64,000 nt of DNA from Eutreptiella sp. 'Long Island Sound 2002' (GCA_964036045.1 OZ038393.1:46244429-46308428), one strand, 5' to 3'. Positions 1-10,745 are shown, counted from the first letter of the stretch. Program-made: numbers and translations. Notes: generated from the letters alone by a model not told the origin.

Positions 1-40
1 AAAGCTGACAAACACCCTCGGGAGCCTGAGGAGCCGCCCG

Positions 41-1645
41 ATGTCAACCCCTGCTGTGATACCTAGAAGCCTTTTTGTGCTGAGGACGGCCCAGCCACCC
101 TACAGTCACGTGGAGAATTCTACGAGAGCCGAGCTGGACCGGCTAGGGCTGACAGCCCTTAGGGCAATGATGGATGTGGAGTCCTACGGCTGCTGTGATT
201 CAGGCGGAGATCCCTCCGATGATGAACCGCCGTCAATGACTTCTGCTTCGCCCTCGGAGGACGACGACCCGGAGGACCCCGAGAACCCAAGTGGAAAGAA
301 GAAGAAGAAGAAGAGGAAGAAGACCCGACGCCCTGAGGCACGCAGATCTCAGGAAGCTAAGGCTATTGCCACCTCCAAGATCGTGGTGAACCTGCCTGAG
401 TTCGCAGGCAAGGACCTCAGCAAGGTTGCTGAGAATTTGGGCCCGTTTCTCCGATTGACCGGCCAAACCCACTCTAGTGGACGGGTCAAGTGCGATCTGC
501 TCCTGCAGTGTTGCAAGACCAAGTACCTGGAGAAGCAGGTCAAACAGATCGTGACTAAGTCCGCCACCTTTGCCGATTTGTTGGTTGCCTTGGAGAGGCA
601 GTACCCGACCTATGAAACCGACCTCTCCATCAGGGCCGAGATCCAGAACCTGCCCATGCTGCCCAACAACCTCAAACCTGGCAGAGTCTCTGAGCTATTG
701 GCTGACCTGGAGCACTGGGCTGGACGATTGATGCCCGGTTCCTACAGCAGCGATGACCTGCTTTTCTGGTTGGTGGCTAACCTCCCTCGGGAGCTGTGGG
801 ACGAGTGCCGTTCTACGGCAGAGCGCAAGGCTAGAGCCCTCCACTACGAGGATCTATGTATACTACTCCTGGAGCTGGCGCTGGAGAAAGAAAGCGACCA
901 GCACCAGAACAACTACCGTCCTGGAGGTGGAGGCTCTGGAAGCCATGGCAAAGGGTACCAAGGATCCAGACCCTGGCAGGGGACTACCCCCAAACACGCC
1001 CGTATCATGATAAAGGTCAAGGAGCTCTTCTGGTGTGATGCCAGAGACGAGCAGGGCCACCTGCAGCACGCCCCTGACTGCGAGCAGCGAGACTTCTTCG
1101 TAGTCCAAGGGAAGCAGCAGGAGAAAAACACCGGCGCCAAGGCGAAGCTGCCGGATCACTACAGGTGTACTATCACCTGTGCCTTCTGTGGGAAGAGGAA
1201 GCACTACGAGGATGAGTGCTACCACAAGCAGCGCCTGTCGGCGAAGCTGAAGGGTGAGGATCCTGGCAAAGGCTCTGGCAAAGGTGGAGGCAAAGGCAAA
1301 GGCAACGACTCCGGCAAGGGCAAGTCAAAAGGACGTGGACAAGGGCAAGACAAAAGTCAAGGTGGACGAGGAGGAGGCGCTAACCGCCAGCCAGACAAGG
1401 ACAACAAGAACACGGACAAGAACGGAGGCAACCCCAACCCTAATCCTGGGGGGAACTCCGAGCCCTCTGGAGGGCAGTCTGGTCCGACCACACGCTCACA
1501 AACGCAGGCCCAGCAAGAACAAGCCGCTAAGCGTGAGCATCAAGGCGGTGATGACGGCCACGCTAAGAAGAGAAGCCGTTTCATGAGGATGGCCCGCAAT
1601 TTGCGGAACAAGGGGTTCGAGGTGACCTGTCCCACGGAGTTCTGA
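41..1645 (+). CDS. gag: Gag-like nucleocapsid protein of Ty3/gypsy element (534 aa)
   Basis: This would be the structural protein that packages retrotransposon RNA in the cytoplasmic virus-like particle. The ATG at 41 is the first in frame. An acidic N-terminal stretch is followed by a lysine run (about residues 85-98) that may bind RNA or act as a nuclear signal. Residues about 110-290 are a helical region like a capsid domain. One zinc knuckle, CAFCGKRKHYEDEC (CX2CX4HX4C), sits at residues 380-393. The C-terminus is low-complexity, rich in Gly, Lys and Gln. The capsid-like part and the knuckle match the fragment at 13970-14747 on the other strand. The frame ends at TGA 1643-1645, and the protease follows in the same frame. 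Assignment as Gag is firm; the exact family is not. Confidence 0.9.
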   Translation: MSTPAVIPRSLFVLRTAQPPYSHVENSTRAELDRLGLTALRAMMDVESYGCCDSGGDPSDDEPPSMTSASPSEDDDPEDPENPSGKKKKKKRKKTRRPEARRSQEAKAIATSKIVVNLPEFAGKDLSKVAENLGPFLRLTGQTHSSGRVKCDLLLQCCKTKYLEKQVKQIVTKSATFADLLVALERQYPTYETDLSIRAEIQNLPMLPNNLKPGRVSELLADLEHWAGRLMPGSYSSDDLLFWLVANLPRELWDECRSTAERKARALHYEDLCILLLELALEKESDQHQNNYRPGGGGSGSHGKGYQGSRPWQGTTPKHARIMIKVKELFWCDARDEQGHLQHAPDCEQRDFFVVQGKQQEKNTGAKAKLPDHYRCTITCAFCGKRKHYEDECYHKQRLSAKLKGEDPGKGSGKGGGKGKGNDSGKGKSKGRGQGQDKSQGGRGGGANRQPDKDNKNTDKNGGNPNPNPGGNSEPSGGQSGPTTRSQTQAQQEQAAKREHQGGDDGHAKKRSRFMRMARNLRNKGFEVTCPTEF

Positions 1646-2752
1646 CAGGGACGCTCTGGTGGCACCCAAGACCTGGTGTTTTGGGTACAAATCCGAAAAG
1701 GGGGACGTGAATACCTGGGGGTATTGGATACTGGCGCCACCATATCTATAGTGCCCAAGAAAATTTTACCTTGTGGGAGCCTGAAGAACACCATGACCAC
1801 CGCGGCTATACGAATGGGGGATGAACATGTGGTGCACAGCTGCGGGGACTGTGAAGTGGAGGTACCTATGGGCCCCCGGACTATCGCCCATCGGTTCTAT
1901 GTGATGGACACTGAAGCCTTCGACTTTGTATTGGGGACTGACTTCTTTGTGCAGCACTCCCAGATACAATCCCTGACGCTGCAAGCGCCCTACCTCCTCT
2001 CCGTGGACCACGGCAGTGGCAGGGAGTCTGTGCGACTGGAGCAGTCGGAACATACCTGGAGCTACATGAGGGTATCGAAGGAGGAGCCCTCGAACATGAT
2101 GGCGGCCTCCAAAACTGAGGACTATCAACTATTGGGGGAGGTCCTAGACCAAGGTCTGAAGGAGTTGGGTTACTCTAGGGAAGACGTGAGGGTGGAGTTG
2201 TTCGCCAGCGACAAGCAGCATGTACTGGACCTTTACTGCAGCAAGGGGAAGAACTGCAGCTACAAATTTTACTGGCCCTTTTTCGGGATGGCCTACGGGA
2301 ACCCCAGGTTCAGTGAACTGGGGAAGGTCCTGACCAAGGTGGCCTTGAAACGTTCCCGTATGGTCCTGTGTTCCCCCGATTGGGGAGCCCATGGGGGCAA
2401 CGAGTACTGGCGAAACCTCCTTGACAGGCTGACTATCAGCTCTGTTTGTTTACCTGATGAGGCCATTTACGTGCGTCTGGGGCGTAAGACGCCTATTGGG
2501 AAACCCGGATGGGGGAGTATTCTCAGCGTGGTGGACGGAGGTCTTACCTCCATCCCGTGGGAGGATCTGGACCCGACTCTGGTCCAGGCTATACAACGAG
2601 AAAGCGATGGACTCGCCTTGGGTGACTTGAAGGATCGACTACGACCTCAACATGCTATTGAGACTACACCCGGAGGAGATGAATACGTCGTGACTCACAC
2701 CAACGCCGGAAAACTCTCCCTGCCATGTACATGTTCCTGGTGGAGTCTCTGA
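1646..2752 (+). CDS. pol: Aspartic protease plus an extra DIRS/methyltransferase-like domain
   Basis: This frame is in phase with Gag and is separated from it only by the TGA at 1643-1645. It has no convincing start codon; the first GTG is at 1676. The catalytic triad DTGATIS is encoded at 1727, followed by FVLGTDFF, the second flap/strand motif of retropepsins. The protease would cut the Gag-Pol polyprotein. After it, about 2190-2460, comes a segment with VELFAS, then NPRFSELGKVLTK, then CSPDWG and YWRNLLDRL. This pattern recalls the C-terminal part of DIRS-type RNase H regions or Dam-like methyltransferase folds, which is unusual between protease and RT. The frame ends at TGA 2750-2752 and pol continues in another phase. 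Confidence 0.8.
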   Translation, partial: QGRSGGTQDLVFWVQIRKGGREYLGVLDTGATISIVPKKILPCGSLKNTMTTAAIRMGDEHVVHSCGDCEVEVPMGPRTIAHRFYVMDTEAFDFVLGTDFFVQHSQIQSLTLQAPYLLSVDHGSGRESVRLEQSEHTWSYMRVSKEEPSNMMAASKTEDYQLLGEVLDQGLKELGYSREDVRVELFASDKQHVLDLYCSKGKNCSYKFYWPFFGMAYGNPRFSELGKVLTKVALKRSRMVLCSPDWGAHGGNEYWRNLLDRLTISSVCLPDEAIYVRLGRKTPIGKPGWGSILSVVDGGLTSIPWEDLDPTLVQAIQRESDGLALGDLKDRLRPQHAIETTPGGDEYVVTHTNAGKLSLPCTCSWWSL

Positions 2753-2819
2753 GTGTGGACTATCCGAGCTACCTAGCTCTATCCACTCAGATGACGAAAC
2801 TGAGCACGACGCCTTCTTC

Positions 2820-4646
2820 GTGCAGACCTGTGTGGAGGAAGTGGAGTATGCCGAGTACGTCGCCCCACTGGAACCCCTACTCTCCATGAGGGTGGAAGAC
2901 CCCGTGGACGAAGAGCTGGACCCTCGATCCAGGCTAAGGGAGTATGTGGACTCCAAGAGAAAGTTGGTGGCAAAAACGCTATGCTACGCTAAGCCTACCC
3001 GCAGCTCATGGCCACTGAAGAAAGGACGTATGGTAGATCTATCCCAATTGAAGGAGGACCTCCAACAGAAGATCACCACCTGGCAAAGGGAGGTAGATCT
3101 TAAGCTCATGAAGAGCGTGTGGGGCGCCCATGTGAGGACCCCTGAGGAGGACGACCTCTCGGAGGAATGTGTATGTGGACCCGCTCGAGCGTGCCTATAT
3201 TGCCATCGTCCATCAGAGATGGTTGAACAAGACCTACTATATCCCTACCAAGGGTTGAAGGACACTACCAAGGGCGAAGAGTCGGTGGAGGATCCCCTCC
3301 CAACGTCTATTACTCAGGGGGCAAGCAACTTACACTCTGATGAGGACATGGAGGACAAGATCAAGCTATTGGACCCGCGGGTGCAGAAGCTTATAAGGAC
3401 CTATCTGGAGGTGTTCGGAGAACTACCCCTTCCAGCTTCATGTGACAAGCTGGTACAGATGGACCTCAAGCTGAAACCCGAGTTCGTGGGTCACAAGATC
3501 CGGAGGAGACCCTATCCAGCTGCTAAAGAGCACGCCGACGAGATTGAGCGACAGATACAAGAATGTATCAACGCTGGCCTAGTCCTGGAGTACAAGGACG
3601 GGGACTACCCCCAACACTGCAGCCCCTGTTTCGTGGTGGCTAAACCTGGGTCTACAGCCAAACGGCTGGTAGTGGACTACAGAGAGCTGAACAAGAAAAC
3701 ATTGAACCACTCAGGGTCCATTCCTAATACGGAGTCTACCCTTGAGAAGATAGCCTCCTGTCGCTACAAGACCAAGATGGACAAGGGGGGCGGATTCTGG
3801 CAAGTGGACCTGACGCCCAACGCTCAGGAGCTACTAGCCTTCATTACCCCTCAGGGGAGGGTGTTCAAGTGGAAGGTCATGCCATTTGGCGTGGCCAACG
3901 CACCCGCTCTATTCCAAGAGCTGATGAACAAGATCTTGTCCATCCTACGAAGGAGACCTAAGGTGCAGGAACATATATCCCGTGTGGCCCAGATGGAAGC
4001 ACACATCGACGATGTATGCCTCCGGACCAATACCCAGGAGGGCCACCTAATCCTCTTGGGTGCGTTCTTTGCAGTCTCCCAGGAGAACGACACACGACTC
4101 AAGCTGGAGAAGTGTGAGTTCATGCAGGAGACCATGCAGTACCTGGGGTTTGACGTTGGCTATGGCTGGTGGACACCAGCGGCCTCTAAGGCCAAACCCC
4201 TGATGGACGCTAAGTTGCGACACAAAGACGCCAAGAAAGCACTTCATGATGTACGCAGTTTCATTGGGGCATGCAACTTCTATCGCCGCCATATCAAAAA
4301 CATCACCTACACCAGCGCCATTCTGACGGACTTGATCAAGAAGAGTACTACTTGGCGCTGGGGCCCACAAGAGCAACAAGCGTTTGACGAGCTAAAAGAC
4401 AAGGTGGCCAACGCTAAGTGCTTGGGCGTGCCTAGGGCACAAGGGGAGATTATCCTGGTGACCGACGCCAGCAATGTGGGCGGTGGTGGAACGTTGTTCC
4501 AATGGGAAGCACTAGAGAAGGAGGAGTTCGACTCGGCCATTTCCCAATGGGGGACGGAAGGTCTCAACCGAGATGTAACCCTCAAGCACAGCTACCGGGA
4601 CGGCAAGTGGGTCCTAGTACCTCTGGGCCACTGGAACTGGAAGTAG
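2820..4646 (+). pseudogene. pol: Reverse transcriptase and N-terminal RNase H of Ty3/gypsy element
   Basis: This is the RNA-dependent DNA polymerase. Visible motifs are KRLVVDYRELNKK, TKMDKGGGFWQVDLT (first catalytic Asp), VMPFGVANAPALFQELM, and HIDDV with the Asp pair at 4008-4013. The last replaces the usual Y/F-x-DD but keeps both aspartates. LEKCEF, YLGFDV and SFIGACNFYRRHI follow, all typical of Ty3. RNase H begins with VTDAS (Asp at 4464-4466). The frame is open upstream of the GTG at 2820 to at least 2739, so the start is set by a frame change from the protease frame, not by a codon. TAG at 4644-4646 stops it inside RNase H, in a Trp-rich context where TGG to TAG is the simplest explanation. 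The same frame then stays open to about 4735. Confidence 0.9.
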
Positions 4647-4726
4647 AACCAGGCCAGGGGGACCTACTCCACCTATGAGCAGGATTTGCTCGCGGGTATG
4701 CTAGTGCTATCCTCACAAGCACGACT

Positions 4727-6262
4727 GTGGGGAGTAACCCTGTGGTCTGGCTGTGCGACCAAGAACCGGTCCGCAGTTTCCAGAAGGGTCCCCCACCTGA
4801 GAAGGCCAAGCTACGGCGTTGGTGGACCTACCTCAGTCAACTACGGCTGACGGTACACCATATCCAGGGAGTGAAGAACGAGTGTGCAGACTACATCAGC
4901 CGCAACAACTTGGACGCCCTGATTGGTGCCCGGTCAGAAGCGCTGGCTAAGGTGGCGTTCAGCCGTATGGACGTCCACTTGGACCTCAACATGACTATGA
5001 TACGCCCCCTGGATGGACTCCAACAATCGGAGTACCTGAAGGAGTTTGGGGATATCTACAAGCGTCTGGAGAAACGCCCTGAACCCCTCCTGGTCAACCA
5101 AGATCAGTGGAAGAGGGACAAGAGCTACCTCTGGCACGAGGACCGCATTGTGGTACCTAGTGACAGAGTCCCAGCGCTGCTGAAGTGGACCCATGAGTCC
5201 AGCGGTCATGTGGGTGCTGACCGTACCCTGAGACTTTTCAAGCAGTGGTTCCACACTACGTGGACTGACGACCAACTGCAGAAAACCCTCCAGCCCATCG
5301 TGGACAAGTGCCGGTGCAGGTCCTGCAAACCAGGGGATATCAGGGACAGAGGTCTCTACTCGACCCTGCCCATCCCTCACTGTGCTAACAGTGTTCTATA
5401 TGTGGACTACACGGAGATGCCGAAGTTTGAGTTCCCATGTACCAAGCACATTACCGGGGAGGAGACTTTCAGGATACTCCTGGAGGAGTGGTTTTGTGTC
5501 TATGGGGCGCCCAAGGAGATCAACTCTGATGAGGACGTACGAGTACGCTCAGATACCGGCTGGTACAAGAGGGTCCTGAGATCCCTCAATGTCCAGGTGT
5601 CTACGGGGATCCCCTACTCGCACACGAGCAACCCTCTATGTGAGCGACAGATCCGTGTACTGAAGGAGAATGTAAGGATATGGTGCAAAACTGAACGCAC
5701 CAGAGACTGGGTGAGACTACTCCCCGTCATATCCTTGATGAACTCCCAAGAGAGTTCAGCTACTGGCTACTCGCCCCATGAGCTAGTCGTATGGCGCTCG
5801 ACGTGGTTCCTACATGCCCCCTATCCAGAGGACACCCATTCGTCTGTGGGTGAATGGGTCCAAGAGCAAGAAGCGAAGGTGGACAAGGCCAAGGCTATGC
5901 TCCAGAGAGTGAGGGAGCGTCAGTGGACCAAGAAGAACAAGCACCTAGTACCGGCCACCTACCAAGAGGGGGACTGGGTGCTGGTGCATCACAGTCGACT
6001 ACCCGCCTGGCCACGCTCTACCAGCGACGACCCATACTTCGGGCCCTACAAGATTCTATCTGTGGATGGACACCGTATCACCATGCGGTTTTCTCCCCGT
6101 CTAGGGGGGACACTGGTGTGCGCTGCTCAACATCTGAAGCGCTACTATGACCCTGAAGACCTCTGTCGGGAAGAGTTGGAGCGTAACAACGAGGAGATCA
6201 CCGCCCTAGACTTACAAGGGGCTGCCAGCCCTATGGAAGTTGAAAGGACCTCTCCGACATGA
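4727..6262 (+). pseudogene. pol: RNase H C-terminus and integrase of Ty3/gypsy element
   Basis: The first part completes RNase H with LCDQEPV and CADYISR, after a one-base frame change near 4730. The integrase zinc domain follows (HESSGHVGADR ... CRCRSC, about 5190-5330, HHCC pattern). The catalytic core shows Asp in YVDYTEM (5405), Asp in SDEDV (5534) and Glu in LCERQ (5642). The last two are separated by 35 residues, the classic D-35-E. The first two are only 43 codons apart, shorter than usual, which suggests a deletion of a dozen or more residues in the core. After the core, GDWVLVHHSRLPAW and FGPYKIL resemble the GPY/F module. The enzyme would insert the cDNA into the genome; this copy is probably inactive. 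Confidence 0.9.
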
Positions 6263-6519
6263 ACGCCGAGGAGATGGCTAAGGAGGGCTTCTACCTGGCG
6301 AAGTCTGTCCTACGCCACCGCTACCGCCAGGGTTGGCGCTTCCTCACCCTCTGGGAAGGGTTTGGAGTCGAGGAGGCCACCTGGGAGCCCTTCTCTGCGT
6401 TTGTTCTACCTGAGGGGCGCCTAAACTCAGTTCTGGTTGACTAATTGTCCCAGAACAACCTCCGTGAGTTGCTGAGGCTCGCTGAGACGCTTGCCTCCAA
6501 GACTAAAGCTAGGGACTGA
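6259..6519 (+). pseudogene. Chromodomain-like C-terminus of the Ty3/gypsy integrase
   Basis: The segment SVLRHRYRQGWRFLTLWEG followed by EEATWEPFSAF follows the chromodomain pattern (V.-I-L-x-x-R ... W-x-G ... TWEP). Such tails guide chromovirus integrases to modified histones. The frame overlaps the integrase frame by four bases (ATGA at 6259-6262), one base out of phase, so a small indel most likely split a single protein. The TAA at 6442-6444 is followed by 24 more open codons (LSQNNLRELLRLAET...) to a TGA at 6517-6519. I take TGA as the original end and TAA as a lesion. Confidence 0.75.
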
Positions 6520-7565
6520 ACCTTACCCTTACCTGCCTAAGTGTATCTGTGAGTGTGCTATTCCTAAGGTCCTGAGAGCAAGCTGCAGAAGTGGTGTCCT
6601 AATTATACCCAAGTCTGCAAGCTTGCTAAACCTTGAGGGTTGTCTTATTGATGCCACAGGGTACGCCCCGGGTCTCCCCTCCCCTAAGCGCCCAATTTCT
6701 GTGCTGGCGCAAAACCTTGGGGGAATACCCAGCGTACTAATCCAGGTATTGTTTTCCCTACCTATCTGTCTACTACAGGGAGGGGTGGCCAAAAGCTGTG
6801 AAGGCATGAGAACGCCATTTTGCTAAGTGGCCAAAAAGCTGACCTAACCACTGCCACACCCCACCAACCCTGCTAAAATTGCAGGAAACGGGTGGGACAG
6901 TGACACACGCACTACAGGTCCTACACACCCTACAGTGGCACCATCCTGGTCCGCGAGCGCTACTGCAACTGGCTCAAGCCCCCACTCAGGATTACCACTC
7001 CTACACTCACGCTCTACTGGGTGGTGTTGAAGATAAAGTCGTGGGTCCTAATGACCCTCCTGTGAAGAAGACAAGAGAACACAGCGCTGCTAAGCAACTG
7101 TGGCCTAACAGGGACTTCACAACACGTTTCCCTGCTAGGGCTTGGAGGGGAGAGGCGCACAGGTGGCGTGCACAGCGTGGATGTCGATGGAGTCGAACTG
7201 CCCTCGCCACTCCTGGCTGAGGCGCAGTTATTTGATTGTCGGATCAGCGCCCTTGTTTAGCAGGGCAAGAAAAAAGGGGACGCTGCTGCACCAATCACCC
7301 TACCTGCCCACCTGTACAACAGAGGCAAATGAAGGGGTGTTTAAGGCTGAGGAACCAAGCCACACTCCACGTATTATACGCTTCTCAGTGTGACCTATAA
7401 TACGCTGTCCTCAAACACCCCTGTCAAGCAAGCAAGCGTTAAGAGACTCCTCGGGTTCTCTTAGAGAGCGTACCGAGGAGCCCCTGGGTAACCTAAACAA
7501 GGTTTACCGTGCGCATTTACCAACGATCACGAACTCCACCAGGGGGTGGCCTCACCTGGGCCTAC
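6520..7565 (+). repeat. 3' LTR-like region of the Ty3/gypsy element
   Basis: Non-coding sequence directly after the pol frame. About 900 bases (6632-7535) align, inverted and with scattered mismatches and small indels, to 63090-64000, and weaker similarity runs on to about 7565. Because the window ends inside the second copy, I cannot fix the 5' edge of the LTR; the 3' edge is also soft. The first part of the next block (to about 7900) may still belong to the element. Confidence 0.7.
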
Positions 7566-8949
7566 CTACCTTGCCTACCGCTGGAGAGTGAAGCAGGATG
7601 AGGAGAAAAACGAGGCGCAAGCAAAAAACGTCGCCATGCACTTGTGTGTATCTCTAATCACCCTGATCTTACCCCTAATCATCTGCAATCTTTCTAATCT
7701 ATCCCTCTATCGTGTTCTATCGTGCTACCAGGCTTGAAAACGACGACACATGGCGAGCACTGTGCGTCGGGCAAACAGAACGAGCACACCTGCAGTTTAT
7801 ACCTGATTCCTTGAGATCATATTCTTATTTTTCGAATTCTTGATTTTTGGTTAATTCTGGAAATGTGGGTGGAATCTTTAATCAAATCTTTTTATGTGTG
7901 TCTCGTCATTTTCCTGTTTACGTGAGACATACGTTTATAATGTCATTATTTCTTTATTTTCCGGCGCTTCGCTAGGAGCCGCTCCTGCGCGCCGCCTTTT
8001 TCTGCGTAAGAATTTCTTGATTTAAAACATCAAGAGATGACTACACATTTTATAAAAATGTGCATCTGATGCACAATTGGATTCTGTCCAGGTGTGTGCC
8101 TTCAGAAAAATTCTAGGCCGCCATTTGACGGATTTAGGTGTTGTCGCTTCGCGCTTGCGTGGATTCGTCCCTCATTCTCCCATTCCTCTGTTGTACAGAC
8201 CTCCTCGCAAAGCCTCATTCAGTAGGCCGCTGTTCTGGCTAAAAAGCAGCAGCAGGAGACTGAACCAGAATCAAGACCCCTCCAAGGGGCAATTCTAATT
8301 AAATCAGCGCACCCTCGCCCCAGTACCAGGACAGGTGTCTCCAACAGGTTCCATGAGACTTGGGTCGAGCGTCCTATGAGAGTCTGGCGTTGAGTTGTGT
8401 TACGCTGCAGCTTGGAGGGAGGGATGCACATGCATATGGTCTTGGCATGCCCTACTCTAACCCCACCAAGCCACAGGAACCCCGGCAGCGCCAAGAGCGC
8501 TGAGCTTTCTGTCGGAGTTTGTCATCAACAATGCAGCAAGAGTCGCTGGCCATGGTAAAGTGCTCTTTTCCAGTGTTGGGGAAGCGATAGGTAGTTTAAA
8601 GTAGATGTGGAAACCAAGGAAAGGCCAATAAAAAATCCCTTTTTCCTGAACGTGCGACAGTGGTGACGAGCACTGCGCAGGAGGGGAGTAAGAAAAAGTG
8701 CTTTTCCAATGCTTTAGGGTATACTTTAGTTGTATTAGAGGTGCTCTAAGCACGCAGGCATTTCTATCTTAGTATTGGCCCAACCAAAAGGAGTGATAAC
8801 ACATTTTGACCTATGGAACCAAACACTAAATTAGGATGTGGTGTGGACCCCTTTATCCCCCAAGGCTATAGGCACTGAATCATCTTTTCCTGGGTTGCTG
8901 AGGCACTGATATACGGAAGGCAAAGCCTATGAATTTATCTATGTTTTCT
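7566..8949. other. Unassigned intergenic DNA
   Basis: No convincing gene. 7800-8070 is AT-rich with T runs and could be the end of the LTR or flanking DNA. 8070-8300 has a short frame on + (73 codons) with no recognisable motif. The rest shows no repeat I can match elsewhere in the window. Confidence 0.5.
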
Positions 8950-9040
8950 CATGAATTCTTAGCTATCCTAGTGGTATGCACCCTAGAGGGGTGGGGCACC
9001 TCTTTTTGAGAGGTCCTGGGTTCAATGCCCAGTCAGCCTA
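8945..9040 (+). mobile_element. tRNA-like SINE head (candidate)
   Basis: GGTTCAATGCC at about 9010 fits the RNA polymerase III B-box consensus, within a perfect 5-bp T-arm (CTGGG / CCCAG around a 7-base loop). CCTAGTGGTATGC upstream resembles a D-arm/A-box. A 5-bp hairpin ACCTC/GAGGT lies just before the T-arm, but the variable loop is then too short and no acceptor stem pairs, so this is not a working tRNA gene. A tRNA-derived SINE head is the best reading. Confidence 0.35.
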
Positions 9041-9481
9041 GCTAAGTAGGAATATCCTATGTGACATGGCAGTGACCTCATCGCCACATGCCAAGCCACC
9101 TCAGCACCTATGGGACCCAAAAACAAAGAGTGCACATCTCAAGATGGCACTGTGGATGAGAGTGAGCCCTTGGGGCAGTTTTCCAATCAGTTTTTCTCAA
9201 ACATGTAAAATATTTCATCCTGAGTTGCAATGTATGCTAATTGCTGTGGTCTATTGTTGATAGTTTTCTTTATCCAACTCTTTGTGACTGCAGCCCTTCA
9301 TGCTTTGATCCTGATGTTCTTCTACTTGCTTATCTCTGGCTTGGGTTATCCTGGATTGGTTGTATTTCAGCACATAAAACATTTTCCTCATCAAAAACAA
9401 GCAGCAGAAAACCCTACACCAGCAGCAAGCAGCAGGAGAGGCACAACAAACACACAGTGTTGAAATCACTATAAAATCTTC
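9041..9481. other. Unassigned DNA before tandem array
   Basis: Contains GACATGGCAGTGAC near 9063, a phrase also found near the end of the dispersed repeats at 20209 and 61819, so it may be the end of a related short element. Nothing else is recognised. Confidence 0.35.
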
Positions 9482-10290
9482 TGCGAGCTGGCTTTGCGCG
9501 CTGTGGGGGAGGCATGAGGGTGCTCGGGGGGGGCGCCTCTTGCCTGGCCGGGGGTCCTCCGGGGTCGGGCGCTCTCCCACCCCTGACCACTCGTCCTTTA
9601 ATGCGTGCGGCCGGGGCGCACTACCCACTGGCTGTGGGTGCAGGGGGTGCGGGCATGGGTACCTGTCACCAACCCCACCGCGCGCGCTCTTGCGAGCTGG
9701 CTTTGCGCCTGTGGGGGCGGCATGAGGGTGCCCAGGGGGGGCGCCTTTTGCCTGGGTGTGGGACGTCCAGGGTCGGGCGCTCTCCCAGCCCCGCCCTCTC
9801 GTCGGTTCGGGCGTCCGGCCGTGCCCACTACCCACTGGCTGTGGGTGCGGGGGATGCGGGCGTGGGGACCCGTCACCAAGCCCAAAGCGGGCGTTCTTAC
9901 GAGCTGGCTTTGCACTCTGTGGGGGCGGCATGAGTGTGCCCGGGGGGGGGCGCCTCTTGCCTGGGTCTGGGGCGTCCGGGGTCGGGCGCTCTCCCAACCT
10001 TAACCACTCGTCCTTTCTGGCGTGCGGCCGGGGCCCACGACCCACTGGCTGTGGGTGCGGGGGGTGCGGGCGTGGGGACCCGTCACTAACCCCACAGCGC
10101 GCGCTCTTGCAAGCTGGCTTTGCTTGCTGTCAGGGCGGCATGAGGGCGCCCGGGGGGGGCGTCTCTTGCCTGGGTGTGGGGCGTCCGGGACGGGCGCTGT
10201 CCCACCCTCGACTTCTCGTCCTTTCGGGCGTGCGGCCAGGGCCCGCTTCCCACTGGCCATGGGTGTGGTGTGCGGGCGTGGGGGCCCGGC
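9482..10290 (+). repeat. Tandem array, about 208-bp unit, nearly four copies
   Basis: The phrase GAGCTGGCTTTGC (third base A in the last copy) recurs at about 9484, 9690, 9900 and 10109, a period of 206-210 bases. Each unit carries a G run before CGCCTCTTGCCTGG, then GGGTCGGGCGCTCTCCCA, then CCCACTGGCTGTGGGTG. Units are very GC-rich and stop-poor, so the long frames here are not genes. Part of the unit resembles 39030-39165, inside the retroelement 3' region. Confidence 0.85.
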
Positions 10291-10745
10291 TGTCCTTGGC
10301 ACCTTGTCCCGTGCCGCGGTTTGTCGTGTGTTGTGCGCACTTCTCGGGTTTGCTGTTGTTGCTTGGCACCTGTCCTCGTGCCGTGGTTGTGGCCGGCGGC
10401 GTGCCTCTCTCGCGTGCCTCGTGTCCCCACTTTGGTGCGCCGCTCCTCGTCTGGTCCGGTCGCTCTCGGTGCTCGGGTTGGCTTTCCCGTGGCCGTGGTG
10501 CCTTCCCCTACCCCGGGGGCTGTCGCCCCCGGCTTTACTGGGTGGCTGCGCGAAGCACTTGGAGGCCGGCTGAGAACCGGGCTCTTTGTGCCTGCCGCTG
10601 GCCCCTACTGAGGCAAGGGCGCTGGGCGCGCTCCGCGTCGTATCCGTTCGGGGCCCCGCGATGGGGATGTCTCTGGCGGGTCCCTCCGGCTTTGGTCTTG
10701 GGCAGCGTGCGCTGCGGGGGCTCGGCGTGTGTGGACCTGGTCACT
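10291..10745 (+). repeat. 455-bp module, left copy of an inverted repeat pair
   Basis: This segment matches the reverse complement of 16005-16470 over its whole length with moderate divergence (for example GGGCCCCGCGATGGGG in both). Similarity ends sharply at about 10745, after GTGTGTGGACC. In both copies it sits at the inner end of a tandem array. No coding function is visible. Confidence 0.85.

Larger units (their letters stand above)
1..7565 (+). mobile_element. Ty3/gypsy-like LTR retrotransposon, decayed, 5' end outside window
   Basis: The domains run Gag, protease, reverse transcriptase, RNase H, integrase, chromodomain-like tail, then an LTR-like non-coding region. That is the Ty3/gypsy (Metaviridae) order. 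The 5' LTR and primer-binding site must lie before base 1. The copy is not intact: it has an in-frame TGA after Gag (1643-1645), a frame change near 2740-2820, a TAG inside RNase H (4644-4646), a frame change near 4730, another near 6260, and an in-frame TAA at 6442-6444. Domain motifs are still clear, so the decay looks recent. The 6520-7565 region recurs inverted at 62976-64000. Confidence 0.92.
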
